Part shown: positions 1-6,365 of the stretch, piece by piece
How positions within the stretch are numbered: the first letter of the stretch is position 1
How the letters are laid out: every line of letters begins with the position of its first letter
Assembly: GCA_947442905.1 (NCBI GenBank)
Contig: CANEWV010000101.1
Span: 1-6,365 of the forward strand
Direction: 5' to 3'
DNA length: 6,365 nucleotides
Source: Chitinophagaceae bacterium
Lineage (GTDB): Bacteria; Bacteroidota; Bacteroidia; Chitinophagales; Chitinophagaceae
Made by a program: the position numbers and the translations under genes
The notes under the pieces: generated by a model
Told to the model about the DNA's origin: nothing
The model's database searches: none
What the model saw: the letters and a program-made list of their open reading frames with translations, nothing else

Positions 1-999
1 GCGTATTTATATTGGAAAGAAACCGGCGATGTTTCTGTGTGGGAAGGAATTGCTATTGACGCTGTTGCCATGAATTTAGATGACTTACTTTGTGTGGGCG
101 TAACGGATAATATTTTGTTTTCTTCTACCATTGATAGAAATAAAAAAGTAATTCCGGGTAGTGTTTTAGAGTCGGTGATAAATGGAACACAATCTTTTTT
201 TGATACACTCGCTAGTTATGGTGTTACCGTTCATTATTTAGGTGGAGAAACTGCCGATGTGGGCGATGTGGTAAGAACCATTGCTGTTAACGGAACGATG
301 CAAAGTAGATGGCCAAAATCAAAACTCATTACCAATCAAAACATTGCTGCTGGTGATGTGATTGTTGGTTTTGCAAGTTCGGGCATGGCGTCTTATGAAA
401 AAGAATACAACAGTGGACTTGGTAGTAATGGCTTGACAAGTGCAAGACATGATGTGCTTAGTAATTACTATGCCGAGAAATATCCAGAAACATTTGAGCC
501 AACACTTGATAAAGACGTAGTTTACTTAGGTAAAAATAAAATGACGGATACCTTTGCAATAGAAGGCTTTGCGGATCCTATTTCGATTGGCAAATTATTG
601 TTAAGTCCTACTAGAACCTATGCGCCACTTGTAAAAAAGATATTGGATACGCATTTTGCTGATATCCATGGCATGATTCATTGCAGCGGTGGAGGACAAA
701 CCAAGTGCATGAAATATTTGCCAACTACTTTAAAAATTATCAAAGACAATTTGTTTACACCGCCACCAATCTTTAATTTGATTCAGGAAAATGCTGGTTC
801 AGATAATAAAGAAATGTATCAGGTGTTTAACATGGGGCACCGATTAGAAATTTTTACCAATCAAAAAACAGCAGAGGCGCTTATTGCTACTGCTGCCGAA
901 TTTAATATTGAAGCACAAATTGTGGGTCGTGTAGAAGCGGCACAAAAATCAAGTTTACACTTACATACCTCAACAGGTATTATCGATTTTGAATATTAA
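1..999 (+). CDS. purM: Phosphoribosylformylglycinamidine cyclo-ligase (AIR synthase), Bacteroidota type, 5'-truncated by window edge
   Basis: This is the cytosolic enzyme that closes the imidazole ring in purine synthesis: FGAM + ATP gives AIR + ADP + Pi. The frame is open from base 1, so the GTG at 37 is an internal valine codon and not the start. The 332 visible residues (numbered from base 1) begin with AYLYWKETGD, which in this family follows the DGAGTK-like nucleotide-binding motif, so I infer that roughly 60-70 N-terminal residues are missing. Visible family motifs are DLLCVGVTDN near the start, GGETADVGDVVRT (81-93), GSNGLTSARH (141-150), SPTRTYAP (202-209), DIHGMIHCSGGGQTK (221-235) and EMYQVFNMGHR (271-281). 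These correspond to the GGETA, SNG, PTR, HG-x-GGG and MYxxFNMG blocks of classical PurM, in the longer form found in Bacteroidota. It ends at TAA 997-999, and ftsE follows after 9 bases. A non-PurM AIR-synthase-related paralogue is possible but less likely. Confidence 0.87.
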   Translation, partial: AYLYWKETGDVSVWEGIAIDAVAMNLDDLLCVGVTDNILFSSTIDRNKKVIPGSVLESVINGTQSFFDTLASYGVTVHYLGGETADVGDVVRTIAVNGTMQSRWPKSKLITNQNIAAGDVIVGFASSGMASYEKEYNSGLGSNGLTSARHDVLSNYYAEKYPETFEPTLDKDVVYLGKNKMTDTFAIEGFADPISIGKLLLSPTRTYAPLVKKILDTHFADIHGMIHCSGGGQTKCMKYLPTTLKIIKDNLFTPPPIFNLIQENAGSDNKEMYQVFNMGHRLEIFTNQKTAEALIATAAEFNIEAQIVGRVEAAQKSSLHLHTSTGIIDFEY

Positions 1000-1008
1000 A
1001 ATATTTTT

Positions 1009-1689
1009 ATGTCAGAAACAGTCGTATCCATACAGCAGGCTAAAATTTATCAAGGCAATAATTTGATATTGGATGATGTAAATTTTACCGTACAAAAAGG
1101 TGAGTTTGTTTACCTGGTTGGAAAAACAGGAACCGGCAAAAGCAGTTTGTTAAAAACGCTTTATGGTGAACTGGCTTTACAGCACGGGACAGGCTCTGTG
1201 GTTGGGTTTGACTTAAAAGATATGGACTGGAAAAAAGTACCTTTTTTACGCCGAAATTTAGGTGTTGTATTCCAAGATTTTCAACTCTTAACGGATCGTA
1301 ACGTACATGAAAATTTGCGCTTTGTGCTCCAAGCAACAGGCTGGCAGGATGAGCGTCTAATTGAAGAAAAAATCAATGATGTATTAGATAAGGTAGGCCT
1401 CAAAAGCAAAGGATTTAAAATGCCTTTTGAAATGAGTGGTGGCGAGCAGCAGCGTGTAGACATTGCGAGAGCGCTTCTTAATTCGCCTAAATTAATTTTA
1501 GCGGATGAGCCTACGGGTAATCTAGATCCTGAAACCAGTGATGAGATCATGCAACTACTTATACATATCGCAAAAGACTATGGAACAGCTGTTATTATGG
1601 CTACCCACGATTTTATTGTGATTAACAGATATCCTTCTCGTATTTTAAAAACTGAAGGTGGTAAAGTGCTTGATAGTGGCTCGTTGTAA
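1009..1689 (+). CDS. ftsE: Cell division ABC transporter ATP-binding protein FtsE
   Basis: This is the cytoplasmic ATPase subunit of the FtsEX complex, which in studied bacteria couples ATP hydrolysis to periplasmic peptidoglycan hydrolase activation at the division site. The 226-residue protein is full length for the family and has a single ABC domain with every motif: Walker A GKTGTGKS (38-45), Q-loop Q89 in VVFQDFQLL, signature MSGGEQQR (142-149), Walker B LILADE (162-167), D-loop around GNLD (170-173) and switch His200 in [14 protein letters not shown], the PFLRR stretch before it and the overall length fit FtsE better than LolD or other MacB-type ATPases, although these are close relatives. 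The ATG is 9 bases after the purM stop, behind an A/T-only spacer without a Shine-Dalgarno, so co-transcription with purM is likely. No ftsX lies within the window. Asp151, just after the signature (QQRVDIARA), is a small departure from the usual small or aliphatic residue. Confidence 0.88.
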   Translation: MSETVVSIQQAKIYQGNNLILDDVNFTVQKGEFVYLVGKTGTGKSSLLKTLYGELALQHGTGSVVGFDLKDMDWKKVPFLRRNLGVVFQDFQLLTDRNVHENLRFVLQATGWQDERLIEEKINDVLDKVGLKSKGFKMPFEMSGGEQQRVDIARALLNSPKLILADEPTGNLDPETSDEIMQLLIHIAKDYGTAVIMATHDFIVINRYPSRILKTEGGKVLDSGSL

Positions 1690-1710
1690 GTGAACCGTTA
1701 AACAGTATAA

Positions 1711-2862
1711 TTAACCCCAAATAATGGTGGTGCATTCTTTTGCCAGTACCTCGTTCGTTTTTTCAGTGGCAATTAGTTTTTTTCTGGTTTCAATTTCTTC
1801 TTCCGAAAAAGGATGATGGTATAGCTGAATGATAATTTCTTGAAACGCATTTGCTGATGCCCCTTGATGATAACAGGTGCCCAACGTGCTGCTTGTAGTT
1901 TTACTGTTTGTTAAGCAGTGTCTGCCCTTTTTTATACCTTCTAAAAGTGCTTCATCAGCGCCTAATTTTATAAAGGATGGCTGTATAATAATTTGCGCTT
2001 TTTCAATCATATCCTGACGTTCAGAACTTGATGGATTGGCAACAATACAGGTGTGCGGCTGCATATGAGCCAGCGCAGTTAACGACGGTGTGGGGTCATT
2101 TCCAGTAATTACAAAAGGCACTTTTAAGTTGTGAAATACATGCGTTAAAAGCCAGCGTGCTGTTTTGTGGGTTGCAGCGTCTGATAGATTGCCCTGAAAA
2201 AGACAATAGTTTCCAAGTCCGGTTTTGGAAGTTATGCTATTGCTACTTGATGTAAAGGGTGCTAAAATTTGAATATCACCTCCTAAAAATAAATCATCTA
2301 GTGTGTGCTTGTCAGCGCTTGATGTTACAATCCAAGATACCCGTTGATTTATTTTTTTGAGTACTCTTTTAGAAAGCACCGCCTCTCTTTGATAAAATAG
2401 TTTTTTAAGTGGTGTGCTGCTCCGCTCTTGGAGGTATCTAAAATAAGCTGGGGCATACGTAAGTAGCCTTACCCAAATTTTTCTGGAAGCTAGCGCTTTT
2501 GATAAGGCAAGACCGCTGGGTCCCATGCCTTCAATTAAGATGGGGTAGTTGTTGCTTGCTAGATCATTTTCCAGCTGATCGTTTTGAAATTTGGCTGTCG
2601 CGTAGGGTGCAGAAAATGAAAAATTTCGATGCCCTTGATTCATGGGATAGGTAGTAACAGAGCTGCAAATTTTTGAGAGTTGAGCATCGGGGGCGCCCAT
2701 AATACCTGCGTCTACATTCGAGCCCTGTTCACTAAAAGTATACAGGTGCACATCAATACCCGCTGCAAATAATGCCTCCAAAAGCCAGAAGGTTTGCTGT
2801 GCATCACCAAGGCTGTTTGGGTTTGGGACATATCCGGATATAACGTTGAGGCTTCTTTGCAT
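1711..2862 (-). CDS. Divergent GT-B fold glycosyltransferase-like protein
   Basis: This 383-residue cytosolic protein has no signal peptide or membrane segment and resembles, remotely, a family of Bacteroidota glycosyltransferases (often annotated family 1 or mannosyltransferase). The supporting blocks are an N-terminal first strand and loop SGYVPNPNSLGDAQQTFWLL (9-28) followed by HLYTF (39-43), YPILIEGMG (106-114), an N-domain end around WVRLLTYAPAYF (130-141), then a C-terminal nucleotide-sugar half with CLFQGNLSD (220-228), PFVITGNDP (249-257), NPSSSERQDMIEKAQIIIQPSF (residues 276-297; key parts NPS and QPSF) and GIKKGRHCLTN (309-319). The substrate cannot be told. The RTHN-like stretch that I expect after strand VR reads VRLLTY here, and the usual GxxLK-type loop reads LGADEALLEG, so catalytic competence is uncertain. 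ATG 2862 is the start, because an in-frame stop lies just upstream (TGA, read on the minus strand at 2877-2875). It is convergent with ftsE and divergent from smc, and no other glycan gene is nearby. Confidence 0.62.
   Translation of the reverse strand: MQRSLNVISGYVPNPNSLGDAQQTFWLLEALFAAGIDVHLYTFSEQGSNVDAGIMGAPDAQLSKICSSVTTYPMNQGHRNFSFSAPYATAKFQNDQLENDLASNNYPILIEGMGPSGLALSKALASRKIWVRLLTYAPAYFRYLQERSSTPLKKLFYQREAVLSKRVLKKINQRVSWIVTSSADKHTLDDLFLGGDIQILAPFTSSSNSITSKTGLGNYCLFQGNLSDAATHKTARWLLTHVFHNLKVPFVITGNDPTPSLTALAHMQPHTCIVANPSSSERQDMIEKAQIIIQPSFIKLGADEALLEGIKKGRHCLTNSKTTSSTLGTCYHQGASANAFQEIIIQLYHHPFSEEEIETRKKLIATEKTNEVLAKECTTIIWG
1740..1783 (+). terminator. Weak rho-independent-like terminator candidate for purM-ftsE
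   Basis: On the plus strand, TTGCCA (1740-1745) can pair with TGGCAA (1767-1772), followed five bases later by seven T residues (1777-1783). This lies about 50-95 bases past the ftsE stop, inside the 3' end of the convergent glycosyltransferase gene. The loop is long (21 bases) and the stem only 6 bp. The T run is also explained by A-rich lysine codons on the other strand, so chance is a real alternative. Confidence 0.25.
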
Positions 2863-2926
2863 GGGGGTATATAGTCAACAACAAGCGCTGCCTGTGATTG
2901 TTCGCCAAAAGGGATAAAATGGGGCC

Positions 2927-2942
2927 ATTTGTATTGACAAAT
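2927..2942. repeat. Palindrome ATTTGT-N4-ACAAAT, possible operator
   Basis: This is a perfect 6-bp inverted repeat: ATTTGT at 2927-2932, spacer ATTG, and ACAAAT at 2937-2942. It lies 65 bases upstream of the glycosyltransferase start and about 230 bases upstream of smc. The right half overlaps TTGACA (2934-2939), identical to a classical -35 hexamer, with CTTAAT 18 bases further on (2958-2963), although Bacteroidota primary sigma factors usually use a different consensus. It could be a protein-binding site for a dimeric regulator or simply chance in A/T-rich DNA. Function is unproven. Confidence 0.35.
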
Positions 2943-3033
2943 AGGTGTTATTACGGGCTTAATTCCAACTTATTTTTCCACGAAACCAACCTCATTTTTT
3001 ATTCTATCAAAAGCTTGTAATTAATTGAATTAG

Positions 3034-3047
3034 AGTTATTTATAACT
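3034..3047. repeat. Palindrome AGTTAT-N2-ATAACT, possible protein-binding site
   Basis: This is a perfect 6-bp inverted repeat with a two-base centre: AGTTAT at 3034-3039 and ATAACT at 3042-3047. It lies in the A/T-rich core of the divergent spacer, about 125 bases upstream of smc. The 2-base spacer is too short for an RNA hairpin loop of the full stem, so if it is functional it would be as a DNA site. The sequence is A/T-rich, so coincidence cannot be excluded. Confidence 0.3.
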
Positions 3048-3126
3048 ATCTTATTGTTAATTAAATATATCTTAATTTAACTTCTCCACGTCTTATTAAC
3101 AATGCCGCAATTTTTACTATCATTTC

Positions 3127-3154
3127 TACCCGTTTTAATGTAAGTTCGCGGGTA
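3127..3154 (+). promoter_or_regulatory. Hairpin in the smc leader, TACCCG/CGGGTA
   Basis: TACCCG (3127-3132) is complementary to CGGGTA (3149-3154), giving a 6-bp stem with four G-C pairs and a 16-base loop. It ends 16 bases before the smc GTG. It is the only G/C-rich paired element in an otherwise A/T-rich spacer. If the transcription start is upstream of 3127, the hairpin would lie in the 5' leader and could affect ribosome access. If the start is near 3150, the repeat would instead be a promoter-region operator. No T run follows, so it does not look like a terminator. Confidence 0.35.
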
Positions 3155-3170
3155 TTAAAAGAATAGAAAA

Positions 3171-6100
3171 GTGAGATTAAAATCGTTAGAAATCAAAGGG
3201 TTCAAAAGTTTTGCTGATAAAACAGTGGTAACATTTGACGAAGGGATCACTGGGATTATTGGGCCCAATGGTTGTGGTAAAAGTAATATTATCGATAGTA
3301 TTAGATGGGTTATTGGTGAGCAAAAAATATCGGCGCTAAGAAGTGAGAATTTAGACGCGCTCGTTTTTAATGGTAGCAAAACAAGAAGTGCGAGTGGACT
3401 TGCCGAAGTGAGTTTGACTTTTGAAAACACAAAAAATTTACTCCCTACCGAGTTTAGTACCGTAACCGTTACCCGCAGGTTTTATAAAAATGGAGAGAGT
3501 GAGTACCGCCTTAACGATGTAAGCTGTAGGTTAAAAGACATCCACAATTTGTTTTTGGATACGGGTGTGAGTACCGATAGTTATGCCATCATCGAATTAG
3601 GTATGGTGGATGATATCATCAAGGATAAAGAAAACAGCCGTCGAAGAATGCTAGAGCAAGCGGCTGGTATCACCATCTACAAAACCAGAAAAAAAGAAGC
3701 TAAAAATAAATTAGACGCTACCGAGCAAGATTTAGCGCGTATCGAAGATTTGTTGTTTGAAATCAACAACCAATTAAAGACCCTAGAAAATCAGGCTAAA
3801 AAAGCGGAAAAATATTTTGAAATCAAAGGTGAGTTTAGAGAAGTTTCTATCGAGCTTGCTAAAGCTGCGCTCGAAGGCTTTAACATTACCTATAAAGAAC
3901 TGAACGAACAACAAGACCTTGAGGTTAACAAGCGCGTTCAATTAGAGGCAGAGATTGCTGTTGAAGAAGCGGCACTCGAGCAGGAGAAAGTTGGCTTTAT
4001 CGAAAAAGAGCGTGCCCTTCAAAGTATGCAGGGGGCTTTTAACGACTTACTCCAAAATTTGCGTGGTAAAGAAAACGACAAAAACCTAGCTACTCAAAAA
4101 CTACATTACCTTAAAGAAAAAGAAACCAATTTAAAAGAGTTTTTAGACAAAGCTACAGGCCAAGTAAAAACCATTGGGGACTCTATCGAATACACACAAA
4201 TTCAGGTTGGTGAAGAAGAAGCAAAATTAGCGGAGTTACAAGACGCCGTAGAAAATGCAAAACTTGATATCGAAAACAAGCGCCGCAATTTTGATGAGCG
4301 CAGATCAGGTGTAGACGCTTTAAGAAGTGAGTTCCAACAAATTCAACGTAATCAGTTTGATGCCGAAAAAAAGGTGGCAGTTGCCGATACTTCTATTCAA
4401 AACTTACAACGTGCACAAACGCAGTTAACCGATGAGCAGTCTCAACGTGCGCAGCAGTTAGTGCAGTTACAAGAAGCTTTGGTTGAAAAAGAAGAGAGCT
4501 TGGTGGACAAGCGTAACGTGTTAGCTGATTTACAAGCACACCAAGAAAAAACAAAGTCTAGTATTTTTGAAACGCAGCAGGCGCTTGAAGTACTTCGTTC
4601 TGAGCTAGCCGAAGAGAACAGAAAATTAGACGCTAAGCGTAACGAATATAACTTATTAAAAAGTTTAATGGACTCGATGGAAGGTTATCCGGAGAGCATT
4701 AAATTTTTACACAACAATCCAGATTGGAACCATTCGGCACCAATACTTTCTGACATCATTTATGTAAAGGAAGAATTTAGAGCAGCCGTGGAAAACGTGT
4801 TGGAGCCTTACCTAAACTATTATGTTGTAAATAATTTACAGGAAGGTTTACAAGCGGTTCATTTACTAGACGCCAATCAAAAAGGTAAAGCCAACTTTTT
4901 TATGTTGGACAAGTTTGCCGATTTTAGATCAGATAGTTCACAACCGGCTGGCACATTTGCTGCACTAGATGTAGTAGAAGTAGACGAGCAATATAAAAAA
5001 TTAGCACAGTATCTTTTATCCAATGTTTACATCGCCGAAAACGAAGAAGCTATTAATAATAGCAATGGCGCCATCGTACTTGAAAAAACGGGTAAATTTG
5101 TAAAAGGTAAATACACATTAACCGGTGGTAGTGTTGGTTTATTTGAAGGTAAAAAAATTGGACGTGCTAAAAACTTAGAAAAGTTAGCAGAAGATATTAC
5201 CGATCAAGAGTCTGTAGTTAATTTATTAAAATCAGATATTCAGTTTAAGCACAACGAGGTCATCGCTTTTAGTGATCAATTAAAAGAAGGCAATATCAAG
5301 CAAACGGAGTCTGAAATTAACCAACTAACCAACGAAGTTTTTGCTGCTAAAAATAGAATTGAAAATTTACAAGCCGCTAGCCTAACAGCTACCGACCGCC
5401 TTGCAGATATTGAAGCACGTTTAGGAGATGAGCATGATGCCATTTCAGAAACCCGTGCAGCCCTTCATGAACTTAATGATCGTTTACAAGCTACTGCAGC
5501 GCAAGTAAGCCTTGTAGAGCAGGATTATCAATTAGCTGAACAAGCTTATAACGAGGCTTCTGCTGCTTACAACGAAACAAACATTACGTTTACGCGTCAG
5601 CAAAGTAAGATCACCACACTCAAGCAAGAATTGCTATTCAAAGAAAACCAGTTGAGTGAACTTATTGCACAAATAGATTCTAATACTTCACAATTATCTG
5701 AAGCTTCTACCGATATCGAAGAAGGAGCTGCTGCACTTGCTGCTTCTGAATCGTTATTAGTGGAATTGATGCAACAAAAAGAAGTGGAAGAGCAAAAATT
5801 AAATGAAGCAGATCAGGCTTACTATAACTTAAGAAACGCACTTCAAGAAAAAGAAAGTGAGCTTCGTTTGAAGTCTAAGAGTAAGGAAATGATTGATCAT
5901 TTAGTAACAGAAATCAAAGACAAACTCAACAACTTAAAACTACAATTAGCGGGTATGAAAGAACGCTTAAGTGTAGAATTTAAAGTTGAGCTAGATGATA
6001 TTTTAGATCAGCCGCGCAGTTCCGAAACACCGCTCGAAGAATTACAAAACACTTCGGAGCGCATGCGTAAGCGCCTCGAAAATATGGGTGAGGTAAACCC

Positions 6101-6365
6101 TACCGCTATTGAGGCCTACACAGAAATGCGTAAGCGTTATGATTTCATTTTAGAGCAAAAAAATGACCTTGTTTCTGCTAAAGAATCTTTACTTCAAACC
6201 ATTCAGGAAGTGGAAGCAACTGCTAACCAACAATTCCTTGAAACCTTCAATAAAGTAAGAGAAAACTTCCAAAAAGTATTTAAAGCTTTATTTACCGAAG
6301 AAGATACTGCCGACATGGTACTTGTGGATCCTACCAACTTAGCAGATACAGGTATTGATATTGTA
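3171..6365 (+). CDS. smc: Chromosome segregation ATPase SMC, 3'-truncated by window edge
   Basis: SMC is the large ATPase that, with ScpA and ScpB, forms the bacterial condensin-like complex that organises and separates chromosomes. The frame is unbroken for 1065 codons to the right edge. It opens with the canonical MRLKSLEIKGFKSFADKT. GTG 3171 must be the start: an in-frame TAA sits at 3156-3158, no start codon lies between, and no Shine-Dalgarno is visible. Domains: N-terminal head 1-168, with Walker A GPNGCGKS (31-38), Arg57 in the ALRSENLDALVF segment (equivalent to the conserved Arg of B. subtilis SMC), and the IIELGMVDD region (140-148) before EQAAGI (162-167); coiled-coil arm about 170-500; hinge about 505-665, from GYPESIKFL to LTGGSVGLFEGKKIGR; returning coil about 668-965; start of the C-terminal head NMGEVNPTAIEAY (971-983). 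The signature LSGGE, Walker B and about 110-120 residues fall outside the window. The glutamine usual in the Q-loop is Leu143 here. Confidence 0.96.
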   Translation, partial: MRLKSLEIKGFKSFADKTVVTFDEGITGIIGPNGCGKSNIIDSIRWVIGEQKISALRSENLDALVFNGSKTRSASGLAEVSLTFENTKNLLPTEFSTVTVTRRFYKNGESEYRLNDVSCRLKDIHNLFLDTGVSTDSYAIIELGMVDDIIKDKENSRRRMLEQAAGITIYKTRKKEAKNKLDATEQDLARIEDLLFEINNQLKTLENQAKKAEKYFEIKGEFREVSIELAKAALEGFNITYKELNEQQDLEVNKRVQLEAEIAVEEAALEQEKVGFIEKERALQSMQGAFNDLLQNLRGKENDKNLATQKLHYLKEKETNLKEFLDKATGQVKTIGDSIEYTQIQVGEEEAKLAELQDAVENAKLDIENKRRNFDERRSGVDALRSEFQQIQRNQFDAEKKVAVADTSIQNLQRAQTQLTDEQSQRAQQLVQLQEALVEKEESLVDKRNVLADLQAHQEKTKSSIFETQQALEVLRSELAEENRKLDAKRNEYNLLKSLMDSMEGYPESIKFLHNNPDWNHSAPILSDIIYVKEEFRAAVENVLEPYLNYYVVNNLQEGLQAVHLLDANQKGKANFFMLDKFADFRSDSSQPAGTFAALDVVEVDEQYKKLAQYLLSNVYIAENEEAINNSNGAIVLEKTGKFVKGKYTLTGGSVGLFEGKKIGRAKNLEKLAEDITDQESVVNLLKSDIQFKHNEVIAFSDQLKEGNIKQTESEINQLTNEVFAAKNRIENLQAASLTATDRLADIEARLGDEHDAISETRAALHELNDRLQATAAQVSLVEQDYQLAEQAYNEASAAYNETNITFTRQQSKITTLKQELLFKENQLSELIAQIDSNTSQLSEASTDIEEGAAALAASESLLVELMQQKEVEEQKLNEADQAYYNLRNALQEKESELRLKSKSKEMIDHLVTEIKDKLNNLKLQLAGMKERLSVEFKVELDDILDQPRSSETPLEELQNTSERMRKRLENMGEVNPTAIEAYTEMRKRYDFILEQKNDLVSAKESLLQTIQEVEATANQQFLETFNKVRENFQKVFKALFTEEDTADMVLVDPTNLADTGIDIV

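Larger units (their letters stand above)
2863..3170. other. Divergent intergenic region between the glycosyltransferase gene and smc
   Basis: These 308 bases separate two diverging genes and must hold the promoter(s) for both. I see no credible small gene, tRNA or other structured RNA. The left part (2863-2960) has mixed composition, while 2960-3125 is strongly A/T-rich with pyrimidine-rich patches (near 2970 and 2990). It contains three short inverted repeats listed separately, plus a weaker A/T-only one, TTAAAT (3061-3066) with ATTTAA (3075-3080). I found no unambiguous Bacteroidota promoter (TTTG about 20 bases before TAnnTTTG). The nearest match to the -7 box for smc is TAAGTTCG at 3141-3148, without a clear -33 partner. 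Confidence 0.8.

Noticed and set aside
37..39. GTG as the start of purM
   Set aside because: The frame is open to base 1 and the upstream residues AYLYWKETGD match the family, so this is an internal valine and the gene begins outside the window.
1085..1550. Two minus-strand open frames (1085-1336 and 1281-1550) opposite ftsE
   Set aside because: They lie wholly antisense to a well-supported ABC ATPase, overlap each other, and show no recognisable protein features.
1697..1715. GTTAA/TTAAC inverted repeat between the convergent stops, as a bidirectional terminator
   Set aside because: The stem is only 5 bp and A/T-rich with a 9-base loop and no T run, so it is too weak to call.
2906..2941. 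Minus-strand Bacteroidota promoter for the glycosyltransferase gene (TTTG at 2941-2938, then TATCCCTTTTG at 2916-2906)
   Set aside because: The spacing within the -7 element is two bases too long against TAnnTTTG, so the match is not good enough to list as a promoter.
3155..3430. Minus-strand open frame over the smc start
   Set aside because: It is antisense to the highly conserved SMC ATPase head; its leucine/proline-rich composition is what the reverse of this coding sequence would give.
3171..6365. A novel coiled-coil defence or MukB/Rad50-like system
   Set aside because: The head, hinge and spacing are those of canonical chromosomal SMC; there are no nuclease or Wadjet-type partner genes in the window.

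Overview
The window looks like ordinary chromosomal sequence from a member of the Bacteroidota (Bacteroidetes). The reasons are: low GC with TTA/AAA-rich coding; genes without Shine-Dalgarno sequences; a phosphoribosylformylglycinamidine cyclo-ligase of the distinctive Bacteroidota type; an FtsE close to the Bacteroidota form; and an SMC whose ATPase head and hinge carry wording I associate with this phylum. I cannot fix the order or genus from sequence alone; a Sphingobacteriia/Chitinophagia/Saprospiria-like or flavobacterial relative would all be plausible.

Layout: (1) 1-999, plus strand, the 3' part of purM (purine biosynthesis), cut by the left edge. (2) 1009-1689, plus strand, ftsE, an ABC ATPase that starts 9 bases after the purM stop and probably shares its transcript. 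(3) 1711-2862, minus strand, a divergent GT-B type glycosyltransferase-like protein, convergent with ftsE across a 21-base gap. (4) 2863-3170, a divergent intergenic region of 308 bases holding several short inverted repeats but no gene that I can see. (5) 3171 to the right edge, plus strand, smc, the chromosome-condensation ATPase, starting at GTG. 1065 codons are visible, and the C-terminal signature, Walker B and stop lie outside.

The genes do not form one pathway. PurM serves nucleotide synthesis, FtsE serves cell division and envelope remodelling with an FtsX partner that is not in this window, and SMC serves chromosome organisation. The glycosyltransferase-like gene is an orphan between these housekeeping genes and is the least conventional protein here. 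I find no mobile element, CRISPR array, RNA gene or clear accessory system. The points worth a second look are the degenerate glycosyltransferase, the replaced Q-loop glutamine of SMC, and the paired short palindromes and leader hairpin between the glycosyltransferase gene and smc.
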